A stretch of 8,578 nt of DNA from contig CABSMZ010000073.1 of assembly GCA_902478875.1 (NCBI GenBank), forward strand, positions 1-8,578, read 5' to 3'. The notes beneath the pieces were generated by a model. That model was not told where the DNA came from, did no database searches, and saw nothing but the letters and a program-made list of their open reading frames with translations. This DNA comes from an uncultured Collinsella sp. (GTDB taxonomy: Bacteria; Actinomycetota; Coriobacteriia; Coriobacteriales; Coriobacteriaceae). Shown one piece after another: positions 1-5,646 of this stretch. The translations under genes were made by a program, and so were the position numbers. Numbering within the stretch: position 1 is the first letter of the stretch; every line of letters starts with the position of its first letter.

Positions 1-3
1 TCT

Positions 4-80
4 TGGTCGCGGGGGCAGGATTTGAACCTACGACCTCCGGGTTATGAGCCCGGCGAGCTACCAGACTGCTCCACCCCGCA
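4..80 (-). tRNA. Initiator tRNA-fMet (anticodon CAT)
   Basis: Read on the minus strand this folds as a complete 77-nt cloverleaf with an encoded CCA end. The anticodon loop is CTCATAA. The anticodon stem ends in three consecutive G-C pairs (GGG/CCC), the mark of initiator tRNA. The D stem is GAGC/GCTC, giving the A11:U24 pair typical of bacterial initiators. The T arm is GTAGG-TTCAAAT-CCTGC. The acceptor stem pairs GCGGGG with CCCCGC, and position 1 (U) faces G72, so there is no Watson-Crick 1:72 pair, as expected for an initiator. The tRNA ends three bases from the window edge, so anything downstream is not visible. It diverges from coaX. Confidence 0.97.
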
Positions 81-111
81 ATGTCTGGGCGCCTCATGTG
101 CGCAAGAAAGA

Positions 112-140
112 ATATTACGCGGGAGTTCGGTAAACGGCAA
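112..140 (-). promoter_or_regulatory. Candidate sigma70-type promoter for the fMet tRNA
   Basis: On the minus strand TTGCCG (140-135) is followed after exactly 17 bases by TAATAT (117-112). Each hexamer matches four of six consensus positions. The predicted start would lie near position 105, leaving a short leader of about 25 bases before the tRNA. The spacing and position fit well, but the call rests on sequence match only. Confidence 0.5.
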
Positions 141-276
141 GGAAAATCTCGTAGAGCATAATTCCTTCATATTTAAACCCCTCAGCCCCTATCACCGTAA
201 ACGAATCGCAGCCGAGCGCCGTCGACGGCACGTATACAATGGTGCGCGTCCTTTTATGCCAACACCGGGAGTAGAC

Positions 277-1050
277 ATGCTGCTCGCTATCGATATGGGA
301 AACACGCAGACGGCCATGGGGCTGTTTGACGGAGACGAGCTGGTGCAGTCGTGGCGCATGCCCACCGACCGCTCCTATACCGCCGACGAGATCCATGTGC
401 GCCTGATGGGTTTCTTTAAGATGTACGGCCTTTCGCTCGACGCGGTCGACGCGATCGCCTTTGCCGGCGTGGTGCCGCAGCTCTCGCGCGAATGGCACGC
501 CGTGGCCGACCGCATTGCCGCGGACGCCATCGTCATCGGGCCGCAGACGGCCGCGGTGACCAAGCTGCGCGCGGCGCGTCCCCAAGCCGTAGGCGCCGAT
601 CGCGTCGCTAACGCCGTTGCGGCCGAAACTTTCTACGGCGCGCCGGCAATCGTGGTGGACTTTGGCACCGCGACCAATATCGACGTCATCGATGAGGACG
701 GTTATTACATTGGCGGAGCGATCGCGCCGGGCATTCGCATCTCCATGGACGCGCTTGCCGCCCGTGCCGCCAAGCTCGCCAGCGTGCCGCTCGAGGCGCC
801 CGAGCACGCCATCGGCCGCGATACCGAGGAGTGCATCAAGGTCGGCGCCGTAACGGGCGCCGCCGCCATGGCCGAGGGCCTGGTCGCGCGCATGAAGCGC
901 GAGCTGGGCCGCGAGGATGCCACCGTTATCGCCACGGGCGGTCTCGCCAGCATCGTCGCCGATTCGACCGATGCCTTCGACGTGGTCGACGGACAGCTCA
1001 CCATCAAGGGTATCTGCGAAATCTACCGCCGCATGCAGGAGCTGGGATAG
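277..1050 (+). CDS. coaX: Type III pantothenate kinase (CoaX)
   Basis: This is the ATP-dependent kinase that phosphorylates pantothenate to 4'-phosphopantothenate, the first committed step of CoA synthesis, in the cytoplasm. The 257 residues match the usual family length. Visible motifs in order are the N-terminal phosphate-binding IDMGNTQTAMG (5-15), GADR (106-109) with the probable catalytic Asp108, DFGTATNID (128-136), GGAIAPG (146-152), the adenosine-side ATGG (219-222) and the C-terminal LTIKG (241-245). The reading frame stays open to position 22. The start at 277 is chosen because it follows GGGAG (267-271) by five bases and places MLLAIDMGNT at the N-terminus, as in the family. The upstream part would run through the tRNA. 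No convincing promoter is seen; TACAAT at 235-240 lacks a -35 partner. The gene appears monocistronic, converging on the BPL-like gene. Confidence 0.95.
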   Translation: MLLAIDMGNTQTAMGLFDGDELVQSWRMPTDRSYTADEIHVRLMGFFKMYGLSLDAVDAIAFAGVVPQLSREWHAVADRIAADAIVIGPQTAAVTKLRAARPQAVGADRVANAVAAETFYGAPAIVVDFGTATNIDVIDEDGYYIGGAIAPGIRISMDALAARAAKLASVPLEAPEHAIGRDTEECIKVGAVTGAAAMAEGLVARMKRELGREDATVIATGGLASIVADSTDAFDVVDGQLTIKGICEIYRRMQELG

Positions 1051-1107
1051 AGCAGGGGCTTAAGTCGAGCACGCCCGATGCCACAGTCCCCGCAAAGGCT
1101 CGCCAAG

Positions 1108-1150
1108 CCTATTCCTCAAAACTGAAAAATTTTCAATTTTGAGGAATAGG
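1108..1150. repeat. Long intergenic palindrome (21-bp arms)
   Basis: The arms 1108-1128 and 1130-1150 are inverted copies around a single central base at 1129. Only one position departs from perfect pairing (1122/1136). It is C-A if transcribed rightward, but a permitted U-G wobble if transcribed leftward. The outer part is CCTATTCCTCAAAA and the inner part is AT-rich. A short flanking pair GCCA (1102-1105)/TGGC (1155-1158) could extend the stem across an internal loop. No U-run follows on either side, so it is not a textbook intrinsic terminator, although its position between two convergent genes suits a transcript-end or REP-like role. Confidence 0.85.
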
Positions 1151-1181
1151 GCGCTGGCAACCCATTCCCCAGATAAGCGAA

Positions 1182-1218
1182 ACCCTCCCCGGCACAGGCC
1201 GAGGAGGGTCTTGTTGTC
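1182..1218 (+). terminator. GC-rich hairpin terminator after coaX
   Basis: ACCCTCCCCGGC (1182-1193) pairs with GCCGAGGAGGGT (1198-1209) around the four-base loop ACAG, giving 12 pairs with one C-A mismatch at 1189/1202. The hairpin is followed on the plus strand by CTTGTTGT, a moderately U-rich tail. On the minus strand the mismatch becomes a U-G wobble, and the tail after the stem is the weaker TTCGCTTATC. It therefore probably ends coaX transcription and may act in both directions, also ending the cobB-folPK-BPL run, whose last stop is about 40 bases away. Confidence 0.65.
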
Positions 1219-1248
1219 ATCGTCATCTTTGAGCGCAAGTGCCTCGCG

Positions 1249-1950
1249 TTACAGTCCGCGAATGCGCACGGCCTCGGGCGGAAACTCTTGCTCGCCGGCA
1301 TCGGTCTTGATGGTCGCGCGGCCCCAGATGTCCAGGCCCGCAAACACACCGACCGCAAGCGGCAAGCCGTTGGGCGACACCGCCGCAACTTGGCGGCCCA
1401 GCAGCGGCACCATGTCGAAGTACTCGCCCAGCACGGGAGCCAGCGGCCCTGCGGCGCCTTGCGGCGTGTTGGCAACAACCGCCCAGGCGTCCACGCGGGC
1501 CAGCATGGCGGCGGCCAGCGCCTCGACCAGCGCTTCGTCAGCCACATCCACACCGAGCTCGCTCAACGCCGAACGCTCAATATCCACCGTCACGGCACCG
1601 AACATGCCCGCAGCACCGGCACCGCCGTTCACGGCAACACGCGCGAGCGACGTCTCAAACGCAGGCGCACCGCACACGATATCGCTCGGCCACTGGATAC
1701 CCACCTTACCGGCAAGGCCCAACCCCGGCGTCGAAGCCGTGCCCACGAGCGCGTCCATCATGCCCATCGCAGCCACAAACGGCAGGCCGTGGAAGGCGTG
1801 CATATTCACATCCGGACGCACGACCAGCGAAAACGTCAGCGAAGCATCGCCCGCACTCCACACGCACCAGCCCGCGGACACGCCCTCGCGGCCCGCGTCA
1901 CGTGCCGAGTCGAGCTCGGCGCCAGCGGCAACAGCATTCATCTCGATCAT
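1249..1950 (-). CDS. Biotin-protein-ligase-like protein, catalytic motifs degenerate
   Basis: This 233-residue protein resembles the catalytic plus C-terminal domains of biotin-[acetyl-CoA-carboxylase] ligase (BirA family) without a DNA-binding domain. Recognisable pieces are LTFSLVVRPD (38-47), the helix AAMGMMDALV (60-69), GIQWPSDI (84-91, normally KWPND), GAVTVDI (118-124, normally GIGIN) and a C-terminal SH3-like part (about 182-233). Key features of an active enzyme are missing. The GRGRRGR biotinyl-AMP loop is reduced to AGREG (19-23), the KWPND lysine is Gln, and no lysine is seen where KLAGIL should be. Roughly 35 N-terminal residues of a normal catalytic domain are also absent. It begins on the base after the folPK TAG, in the same frame, so expression probably depends on coupling to folPK; an alternative ATG lies at 1941. 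It could be a pseudoenzyme, a decaying gene or a divergent superfamily member. Confidence 0.7.
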   Translation of the reverse strand: MIEMNAVAAGAELDSARDAGREGVSAGWCVWSAGDASLTFSLVVRPDVNMHAFHGLPFVAAMGMMDALVGTASTPGLGLAGKVGIQWPSDIVCGAPAFETSLARVAVNGGAGAAGMFGAVTVDIERSALSELGVDVADEALVEALAAAMLARVDAWAVVANTPQGAAGPLAPVLGEYFDMVPLLGRQVAAVSPNGLPLAVGVFAGLDIWGRATIKTDAGEQEFPPEAVRIRGL

Positions 1951-3693
1951 CTACATACGCCCCAATTCGCCCACGATATGGCCCACGCGGTCCTCGGGCT
2001 CCTTGACCTCGACACCGTTGTAGCGGAAGAACCGCGCCGGGTCGTGCATCAGGTCCTCGAGCGGCACCAGCACAAAGTCGCGTTCGCCAATGAGCGGATG
2101 CGGCAGGCGCAGCTTTTTGCCGCCGTGGGTCTCGCCGTCCATCCACAGCAGGTCCAGGTCGATGGTGCGCGGACCGTTGGCCTTGGCCTTTTTGGAGCGG
2201 TCGCGCCCCAGCTCGGCCTCGATCTTCATGAGCTCGTCGAGCAGCACCAGCGGCGCAAGCTCGGTCTTGATCTCGATGACGGCGTTGGCAAACGCGTCCT
2301 GGCGCGTCTCGTAGGCAGGCTCACTCTCGTAAATCTTGGAGGAGTTAGACACGCAGGTGAGTGGAATCTCGGCGATCATCTCGCGTGCGGCGCGGATGTT
2401 GTCGCAGCGATGCCCCAGGTTGGAGCCCACGGCCACAAACGCGCGGCGCGGCTGCGGCTTGGCAACCGCCCAGTAGCCGTTTAGGAACTGCGCAAAACCC
2501 GCGGCGTCGTGCACGCGCACGATGTTGGCACCGGCCTGGATGGCGCCCAGGCACACGCCAAACGTAGCGGCATCGCGCTCGGCGGCCTCGGTCACGCCCG
2601 AGACGGCGCCCACAAAGCGCTTGCGCGACACGGCGCACATGAGCGGATAGCCCAGTGACGCCATCTTGGCAGTCTCGCGCTGGATGACGATGTCCTCGTT
2701 AGCCGACTTACCAAAGCCCGGGCCAGGATCGATGCAGATGCGGTCGCGCGACACGCCGGCATGGATGAGCGTGCGGGCCTGGTCGGACAGAAAGCCCATG
2801 ACGCGGCGCATGATGGGCGCCGAATCGGGCAGGGTGAAGCGGCGGAGCTGCGAGGTGGGCACGTAGGCTTCCTCGCGGCGGGCGCTGCGGCGCATCATGG
2901 CGGCCAGGCGGTCATTGGGCTCCGATGCGGCCTCGGTGGCTGCGGGCGCGGCCTCGGGCGCGAGCGCGACGGTCTCGGCTGCAGCAGCCTGCTCGGCGGC
3001 CGGCGTCTCCTGCTCGCTTGCAGGCTCGGACGTGGGCTCCGGTTCGCCAAACGGCAACGAGGGCTGCACCACGCCGCCCGGAAGCCTGGCCTCCGGCTTA
3101 GGATCGCCCAGCAGCTTGCCGCGACGGCGGCGAGCCGGCTTCTCGGCCTCACGCGCGGCCTCGGCAGCCGCCTCGCGCGCCTTCTCGGCAACAAACGCCG
3201 CTGCCGAGGTATCGAGCTGCACCGTTGCGTGCGTGCGGGTGGGCGCGGCGACCTCGCCGGCATGCATCACGATGACGCCGCAGGTGCTCGTCTTAACAAA
3301 CTCGACCATCTTGGGATCGGTGAAGCCGGTCACGTCGTTGACGATCGAGGCGCCGCAGCGCACGGCCGCCTTGGCAACCGCCACATGACGCGTGTCGATC
3401 GAGACGATGGCGCCCTCCTTGGCCAGCGCGCGCACCACGGGCAGCACGCGGCGAGCCTCCTCGTCAGGGTTGACCGGGGTAAAGCCGGGGCGCGTGGACT
3501 CGCCGCCCACGTCGATGATGTCGGCGCCGGCGTCGAGCATCGCCAGGCCGTACTCGATGGCGGCATCCGGGTCGAAGTGCTCCCCGCCATCGCTAAACGA
3601 ATCGGGCGTCACGTTGAGGACGCCCATGATGCGCGGACGGTCAAAGCTGAGCTCATACTTTCCGCACCGCCATGTCTTGCTGTCGTTCGCCAT
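1951..3693 (-). CDS. folP-folK: Bifunctional dihydropteroate synthase / HPPK (FolP-FolK fusion)
   Basis: This 580-residue fusion covers two consecutive folate steps: HPPK pyrophosphorylates hydroxymethyl-dihydropterin and DHPS joins the product to p-aminobenzoate. DHPS comes first: GVLNVTPDSFSDGG (24-37), DIIDVGGESTRPG (58-70), VSIDT (97-101), VNDV (118-121), MH (143-144), DPGPGFGK (322-329), SRKRF (356-360) and RVHD (393-396). A low-complexity insertion of about 140 residues (148-287) separates the fifth barrel strand from APIMRRVMGFL. HPPK follows from about 418: VGSNLG (422-427), YESEP (455-459), GPRTIDLDLL (507-516) with metal ligands Asp512 and Asp514, LPHP (530-533). The start at 3693 is chosen because AGGAGG (3705-3700) lies six bases upstream; the ATG at 3699 abuts that site directly, and longer starts run into cobB. 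It lies 95 bases after cobB and abuts the BPL-like gene. Confidence 0.93.
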   Translation of the reverse strand: MANDSKTWRCGKYELSFDRPRIMGVLNVTPDSFSDGGEHFDPDAAIEYGLAMLDAGADIIDVGGESTRPGFTPVNPDEEARRVLPVVRALAKEGAIVSIDTRHVAVAKAAVRCGASIVNDVTGFTDPKMVEFVKTSTCGVIVMHAGEVAAPTRTHATVQLDTSAAAFVAEKAREAAAEAAREAEKPARRRRGKLLGDPKPEARLPGGVVQPSLPFGEPEPTSEPASEQETPAAEQAAAAETVALAPEAAPAATEAASEPNDRLAAMMRRSARREEAYVPTSQLRRFTLPDSAPIMRRVMGFLSDQARTLIHAGVSRDRICIDPGPGFGKSANEDIVIQRETAKMASLGYPLMCAVSRKRFVGAVSGVTEAAERDAATFGVCLGAIQAGANIVRVHDAAGFAQFLNGYWAVAKPQPRRAFVAVGSNLGHRCDNIRAAREMIAEIPLTCVSNSSKIYESEPAYETRQDAFANAVIEIKTELAPLVLLDELMKIEAELGRDRSKKAKANGPRTIDLDLLWMDGETHGGKKLRLPHPLIGERDFVLVPLEDLMHDPARFFRYNGVEVKEPEDRVGHIVGELGRM

Positions 3694-3699
3694 GAACAT

Positions 3700-3705
3700 C
3701 CTCCT
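3700..3705 (-). promoter_or_regulatory. Ribosome binding site that fixes the folPK start
   Basis: A perfect AGGAGG on the minus strand sits six bases before the ATG at 3693 and directly against an in-frame ATG at 3699. The spacing makes 3693 the start and rules out the longer open frame, which reaches back to 3870. Confidence 0.85.
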
Positions 3706-3715
3706 AAAATGCCCA

Positions 3716-3743
3716 CGCCGCCGAGCTTGGGGAGCTGGCGGCG
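3716..3743 (-). promoter_or_regulatory. Stable hairpin in the cobB-folPK gap, 10 bases before the folPK ribosome binding site
   Basis: CGCCGCC (3716-3722) pairs with GGCGGCG (3737-3743) and AGCT (3724-3727) with AGCT (3733-3736), with one unpaired G at 3723 and a five-base loop. This gives eleven pairs, nearly all G-C in the lower stem. In transcript direction only TGGGCATTTT separates it from AGGAGG. It could be a weak terminator or processing site after cobB, or a leader structure that limits folPK. TACAAT (3774-3769, minus) upstream of it is a possible -10 box, but I see no good -35. Confidence 0.5.
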
Positions 3744-3788
3744 GGGTCGCTTTGCACTCAGTCTTTCTATTGTATCCGCGCACACGGG

Positions 3789-4541
3789 CTAGAACGCAAA
3801 CGCGGCAGCGATGTCGCAAGAAATCAGCAGGTCGGCATTTGCATCCTGATCGGTGGGAGCAAGATTGCAAATGGCCAGCGTATCGCCGGTAAAGTAACGC
3901 GTAAGGCCCGCCGCCGGATACACCACGAGCGAGGTCCCGCCCACAATGAGGGCATCGGCCGCGGCGATGGCGGCAACGGCGCCGGTCAGCACATGCTCAT
4001 CGAGCGGCTCCTCGTAGAGCACCACATCGGGCTTAATGCGCCCGCCGCACGCGGGGCACACGGGCACGCCCGCGGCGTCCTCGTGCTCGCGCGAGCAAAT
4101 CCACTCGGCGCTATAGACCGCGCCGCACGACTGGCAAATGTTGCGATGGACCGATCCGTGCAGCTCGAACACGCGCTGTGAGCCGGCCATCTGATGCAGG
4201 CCGTCAATGTTTTGCGTCACCACGGCATTTAGCTTGCCGGCGCGCTCCAGCTCGGCCAGCTTGGTGTGGCAGCGGTTGGGCTTGGCGCCAAGCGCGATCA
4301 TCTTGGTGCGGTAGAAGTCGAAGAACTCGGCCGGGTGCACCTCGTAAAAGCTATGCGAGAGCATGGTCTCGGGCGGGTAGGCAAACTGTTGCTGATATAG
4401 GCCGTCCACGCTGCGGAAATCGGGGATGCCACTCGCCGTGGAAACGCCCGCGCCGCCAAAGAAGACCACGCGCTTGTGGGTGCCGAACAGCTCCGCCAGC
4501 GCGGCGGAGGCCTGTTTGGAGTCCGTTATCGCCTGCGTCAT
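3789..4541 (-). CDS. cobB: NAD-dependent protein deacetylase, sirtuin (Sir2/CobB family)
   Basis: A cytoplasmic enzyme of 250 residues that removes acetyl or related acyl groups from lysines while consuming NAD, releasing nicotinamide and O-acyl-ADP-ribose. Motifs in order are GAGVSTASGIPDFR (30-43), TQNIDGLH (109-116), the catalytic His in ELHGS (His128), a zinc ribbon of two Cys pairs (136/139 and 162/165), KPDVVLYEEPLD (170-181) and GGTSLVVYPA (201-210) of the Rossmann fold. The PDVVLYEEPLD segment and FYRTKM (76-81) resemble Firmicutes SrtN-type sirtuins. The start at 4541 follows GGAGG (4552-4548) by six bases; the open frame continues 17 codons further upstream without a better site. 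It diverges from exoA across a 136-base gap and lies upstream of folPK, possibly on the same transcript. Actual acyl specificity cannot be read from the sequence. Confidence 0.93.
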   Translation of the reverse strand: MTQAITDSKQASAALAELFGTHKRVVFFGGAGVSTASGIPDFRSVDGLYQQQFAYPPETMLSHSFYEVHPAEFFDFYRTKMIALGAKPNRCHTKLAELERAGKLNAVVTQNIDGLHQMAGSQRVFELHGSVHRNICQSCGAVYSAEWICSREHEDAAGVPVCPACGGRIKPDVVLYEEPLDEHVLTGAVAAIAAADALIVGGTSLVVYPAAGLTRYFTGDTLAICNLAPTDQDANADLLISCDIAAAFAF

Positions 4542-4677
4542 ATGAGTCCTCCGTCCTTGTTGGTCGGGCAGCGTCGGGCGATGTCCCAGCATGCGGCCTT
4601 TGGGTCAGCACGCGCGGTGCCCACCACCGCCCCTGTTGCGCTAATCTTAAGCCTGCCAACCCCGTCGAAAGGACACC
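4542..4677. promoter_or_regulatory. Divergent intergenic region between cobB and exoA
   Basis: Both genes must start transcription in or near these 136 bases, unless cobB is read from elsewhere. It contains an interrupted palindrome, GCGGTG (4614-4619) and CACCGC (4625-4630) with five bases between, which might be an operator half-site pair or a small hairpin. TAATCT at 4642-4647 is a possible -10 box for exoA, but the -35 position (GCCCAC) is poor. The ribosome binding sites at the two ends are clear; promoter positions are not. Confidence 0.35.
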
Positions 4678-5496
4678 ATGCCTCAGACTTACACTTTCGC
4701 CTCGTGGAACGTCAACGGCCTGCGCGCCGTGCTCAAAAAGGACCCGAGCTTTATCCAGATCGCGCAAGAACTCGACGTCGATATCCTGGCGTTGCAAGAG
4801 ACCAAGTTGCAAGAAGGCCAGGTTGATATTGACCTGCCCGGCTATCGCCAAACCTGGAGCTACGCCGAGCGTAAAGGCTATTCGGGCACTGCGGTCTTTA
4901 GCCGCCAGGAACCGCTGCGCGTGCTGCACGCCGACGCGCTGTTACCCTACGCCGGCGAGGGCGAGGCGGCCGAGCTCGTCGCCCAAGCCGCAACCGAGGG
5001 CCGCGTCTGCGCGCTCGAGTTCGACAAGTTTTGGTTCGTGGATGTCTACACGCCCAACGCCCAAAATGAGCTCGCGCGCATCGATGTACGCATGGCCTGG
5101 GACGATGCCTATCGCGGCTTTTTGAGCGCACTTGAGCGCGAGACCGGCAAGCCCGTCGTAACCTGCGGCGACTTTAACGTGGCGCACGAGGAGATCGACC
5201 TTAAGAACCCCAAGTCCAACCGCGGCAACGCCGGTTTTTCGGACGAGGAGCGCGGCAAGTTTACCGAGCTGCTCAACGCCGGGTTTACCGATACCTGGCG
5301 CGCGGCAAACCCCGACGTCGAGGGCGTCTACAGCTGGTGGAGCTACCGCTTTAATGCCCGCAAGAACAACGCAGGCTGGCGCATCGACTACTTCCTGGTA
5401 AGCGACGCAATCGCCGACAACGTACGCGACACCGGCATCCGCGGCGACATCTTCGGCAGCGACCACTGCCCCGTCACCCTCACGCTAGAGCTCTAG
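4678..5496 (+). CDS. exoA: Exodeoxyribonuclease III / class II AP endonuclease
   Basis: A DNA repair enzyme of the ExoIII/APE1 family that cuts 5' to abasic sites and trims 3' ends during base excision repair. The 272 residues carry SWNVNGLRA (9-17), the metal ligand in LQETK (Glu41), GYSGTAVFS (67-75), VYTPNAQ (123-129) with Tyr124, GDFNVAHEEIDL (164-175) with Asp165 and Asn167, AGFSDEER (185-192), YSWWSYR (218-224), GWRIDYFLVS (233-242) and the terminal GSDHCP (260-265) with the Asp262/His263 pair. All catalytic positions are present. The segment HADALLPYAGEGEAAE and the residues up to EGR (84-109) seem longer than in typical members, and the usual D-x-EGR is AATEGR. AAAGGA (4668-4673) four bases before the ATG supports this start. 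The gene is alone on its strand, diverging from cobB and converging on the ECF operon. Confidence 0.95.
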   Translation: MPQTYTFASWNVNGLRAVLKKDPSFIQIAQELDVDILALQETKLQEGQVDIDLPGYRQTWSYAERKGYSGTAVFSRQEPLRVLHADALLPYAGEGEAAELVAQAATEGRVCALEFDKFWFVDVYTPNAQNELARIDVRMAWDDAYRGFLSALERETGKPVVTCGDFNVAHEEIDLKNPKSNRGNAGFSDEERGKFTELLNAGFTDTWRAANPDVEGVYSWWSYRFNARKNNAGWRIDYFLVSDAIADNVRDTGIRGDIFGSDHCPVTLTLEL

Positions 5497-5506
5497 CCCC
5501 AAGTAA

Positions 5507-5546
5507 TTCCTCTAGGGGACAGAGGAAAACAGATCATGTGACCCCT
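5507..5546. repeat. Intergenic palindromic element with two alternative folds
   Basis: Just after exoA, TTCCTCT (5507-5513) and AGAGGAA (5521-5527) form a perfect 7-bp stem with a seven-base loop. An alternative outer fold pairs AGGGG (5514-5518) with CCCCT (5542-5546), extended by CA/TG (5520-5521 with 5539-5540) past an A-A mismatch. The two cannot form together. No clear U-run follows. It could end the exoA transcript weakly or belong to a REP-like repeat family. Confidence 0.55.
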
Positions 5547-5559
5547 CTCCCCCTATAAG

Positions 5560-5622
5560 TTGCGGTGGAATAGTTCCTGTTTGGGCAGCAAATAGCCAAA
5601 AACGAGAACTATTCCACCGCAA
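5560..5622. repeat. Long intergenic palindrome (17-bp perfect arms, extended inner stem)
   Basis: Positions 5560-5576 and 5606-5622 are perfect inverted copies (TTGCGGTGGAATAGTTC and its complement). After a C-A mismatch and a T-G wobble, the stem can continue with GTTT/AAAC or, shifted, TTTGG (5580-5584)/CCAAA (5596-5600), leaving a loop of about 11 bases. It lies between convergent exoA and the ECF S gene and ends 24 bases before the latter's stop. No U-run follows in either direction. Its arms share the core CTATTCC/GGAATAG with the palindrome at 1108-1150. Confidence 0.85.
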
Positions 5623-5646
5623 GTTCGTGTGGGAACGCGAAATGCC

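Noticed and set aside
235..240. TACAAT as a -10 box for coaX
   Set aside because: The matching -35 position (CCGAGC) is far from consensus and no extended -10 TG is present, so I do not list it as a promoter.
22..276. N-terminal extension of the coaX reading frame
   Set aside because: It runs antisense through the tRNA gene, has no family match, and the ATG at 277 has a good ribosome binding site and the canonical N-terminus.
115..807. Minus-strand open frame opposite coaX
   Set aside because: Antisense shadow: it overlaps the tRNA promoter and the whole CoaX catalytic core, and its sequence is His/Arg-rich without motifs.
1139..2484. Long plus-strand open frames over the BPL-like and folPK genes
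   Set aside because: They are antisense shadows in a high-GC region. The minus-strand products have clear family motifs, while these are Arg/His/Pro-rich without motifs.
1951..3870. Longer folPK starting at 3870
   Set aside because: The extra 59 codons overlap the end of cobB, look like non-coding translation, and are contradicted by AGGAGG placed six bases before the ATG at 3693.
2761..3892. Plus-strand open frames antisense to folPK
   Set aside because: Same reason: repetitive Arg/Gly/Ser composition opposite a real gene, with no recognisable domain.
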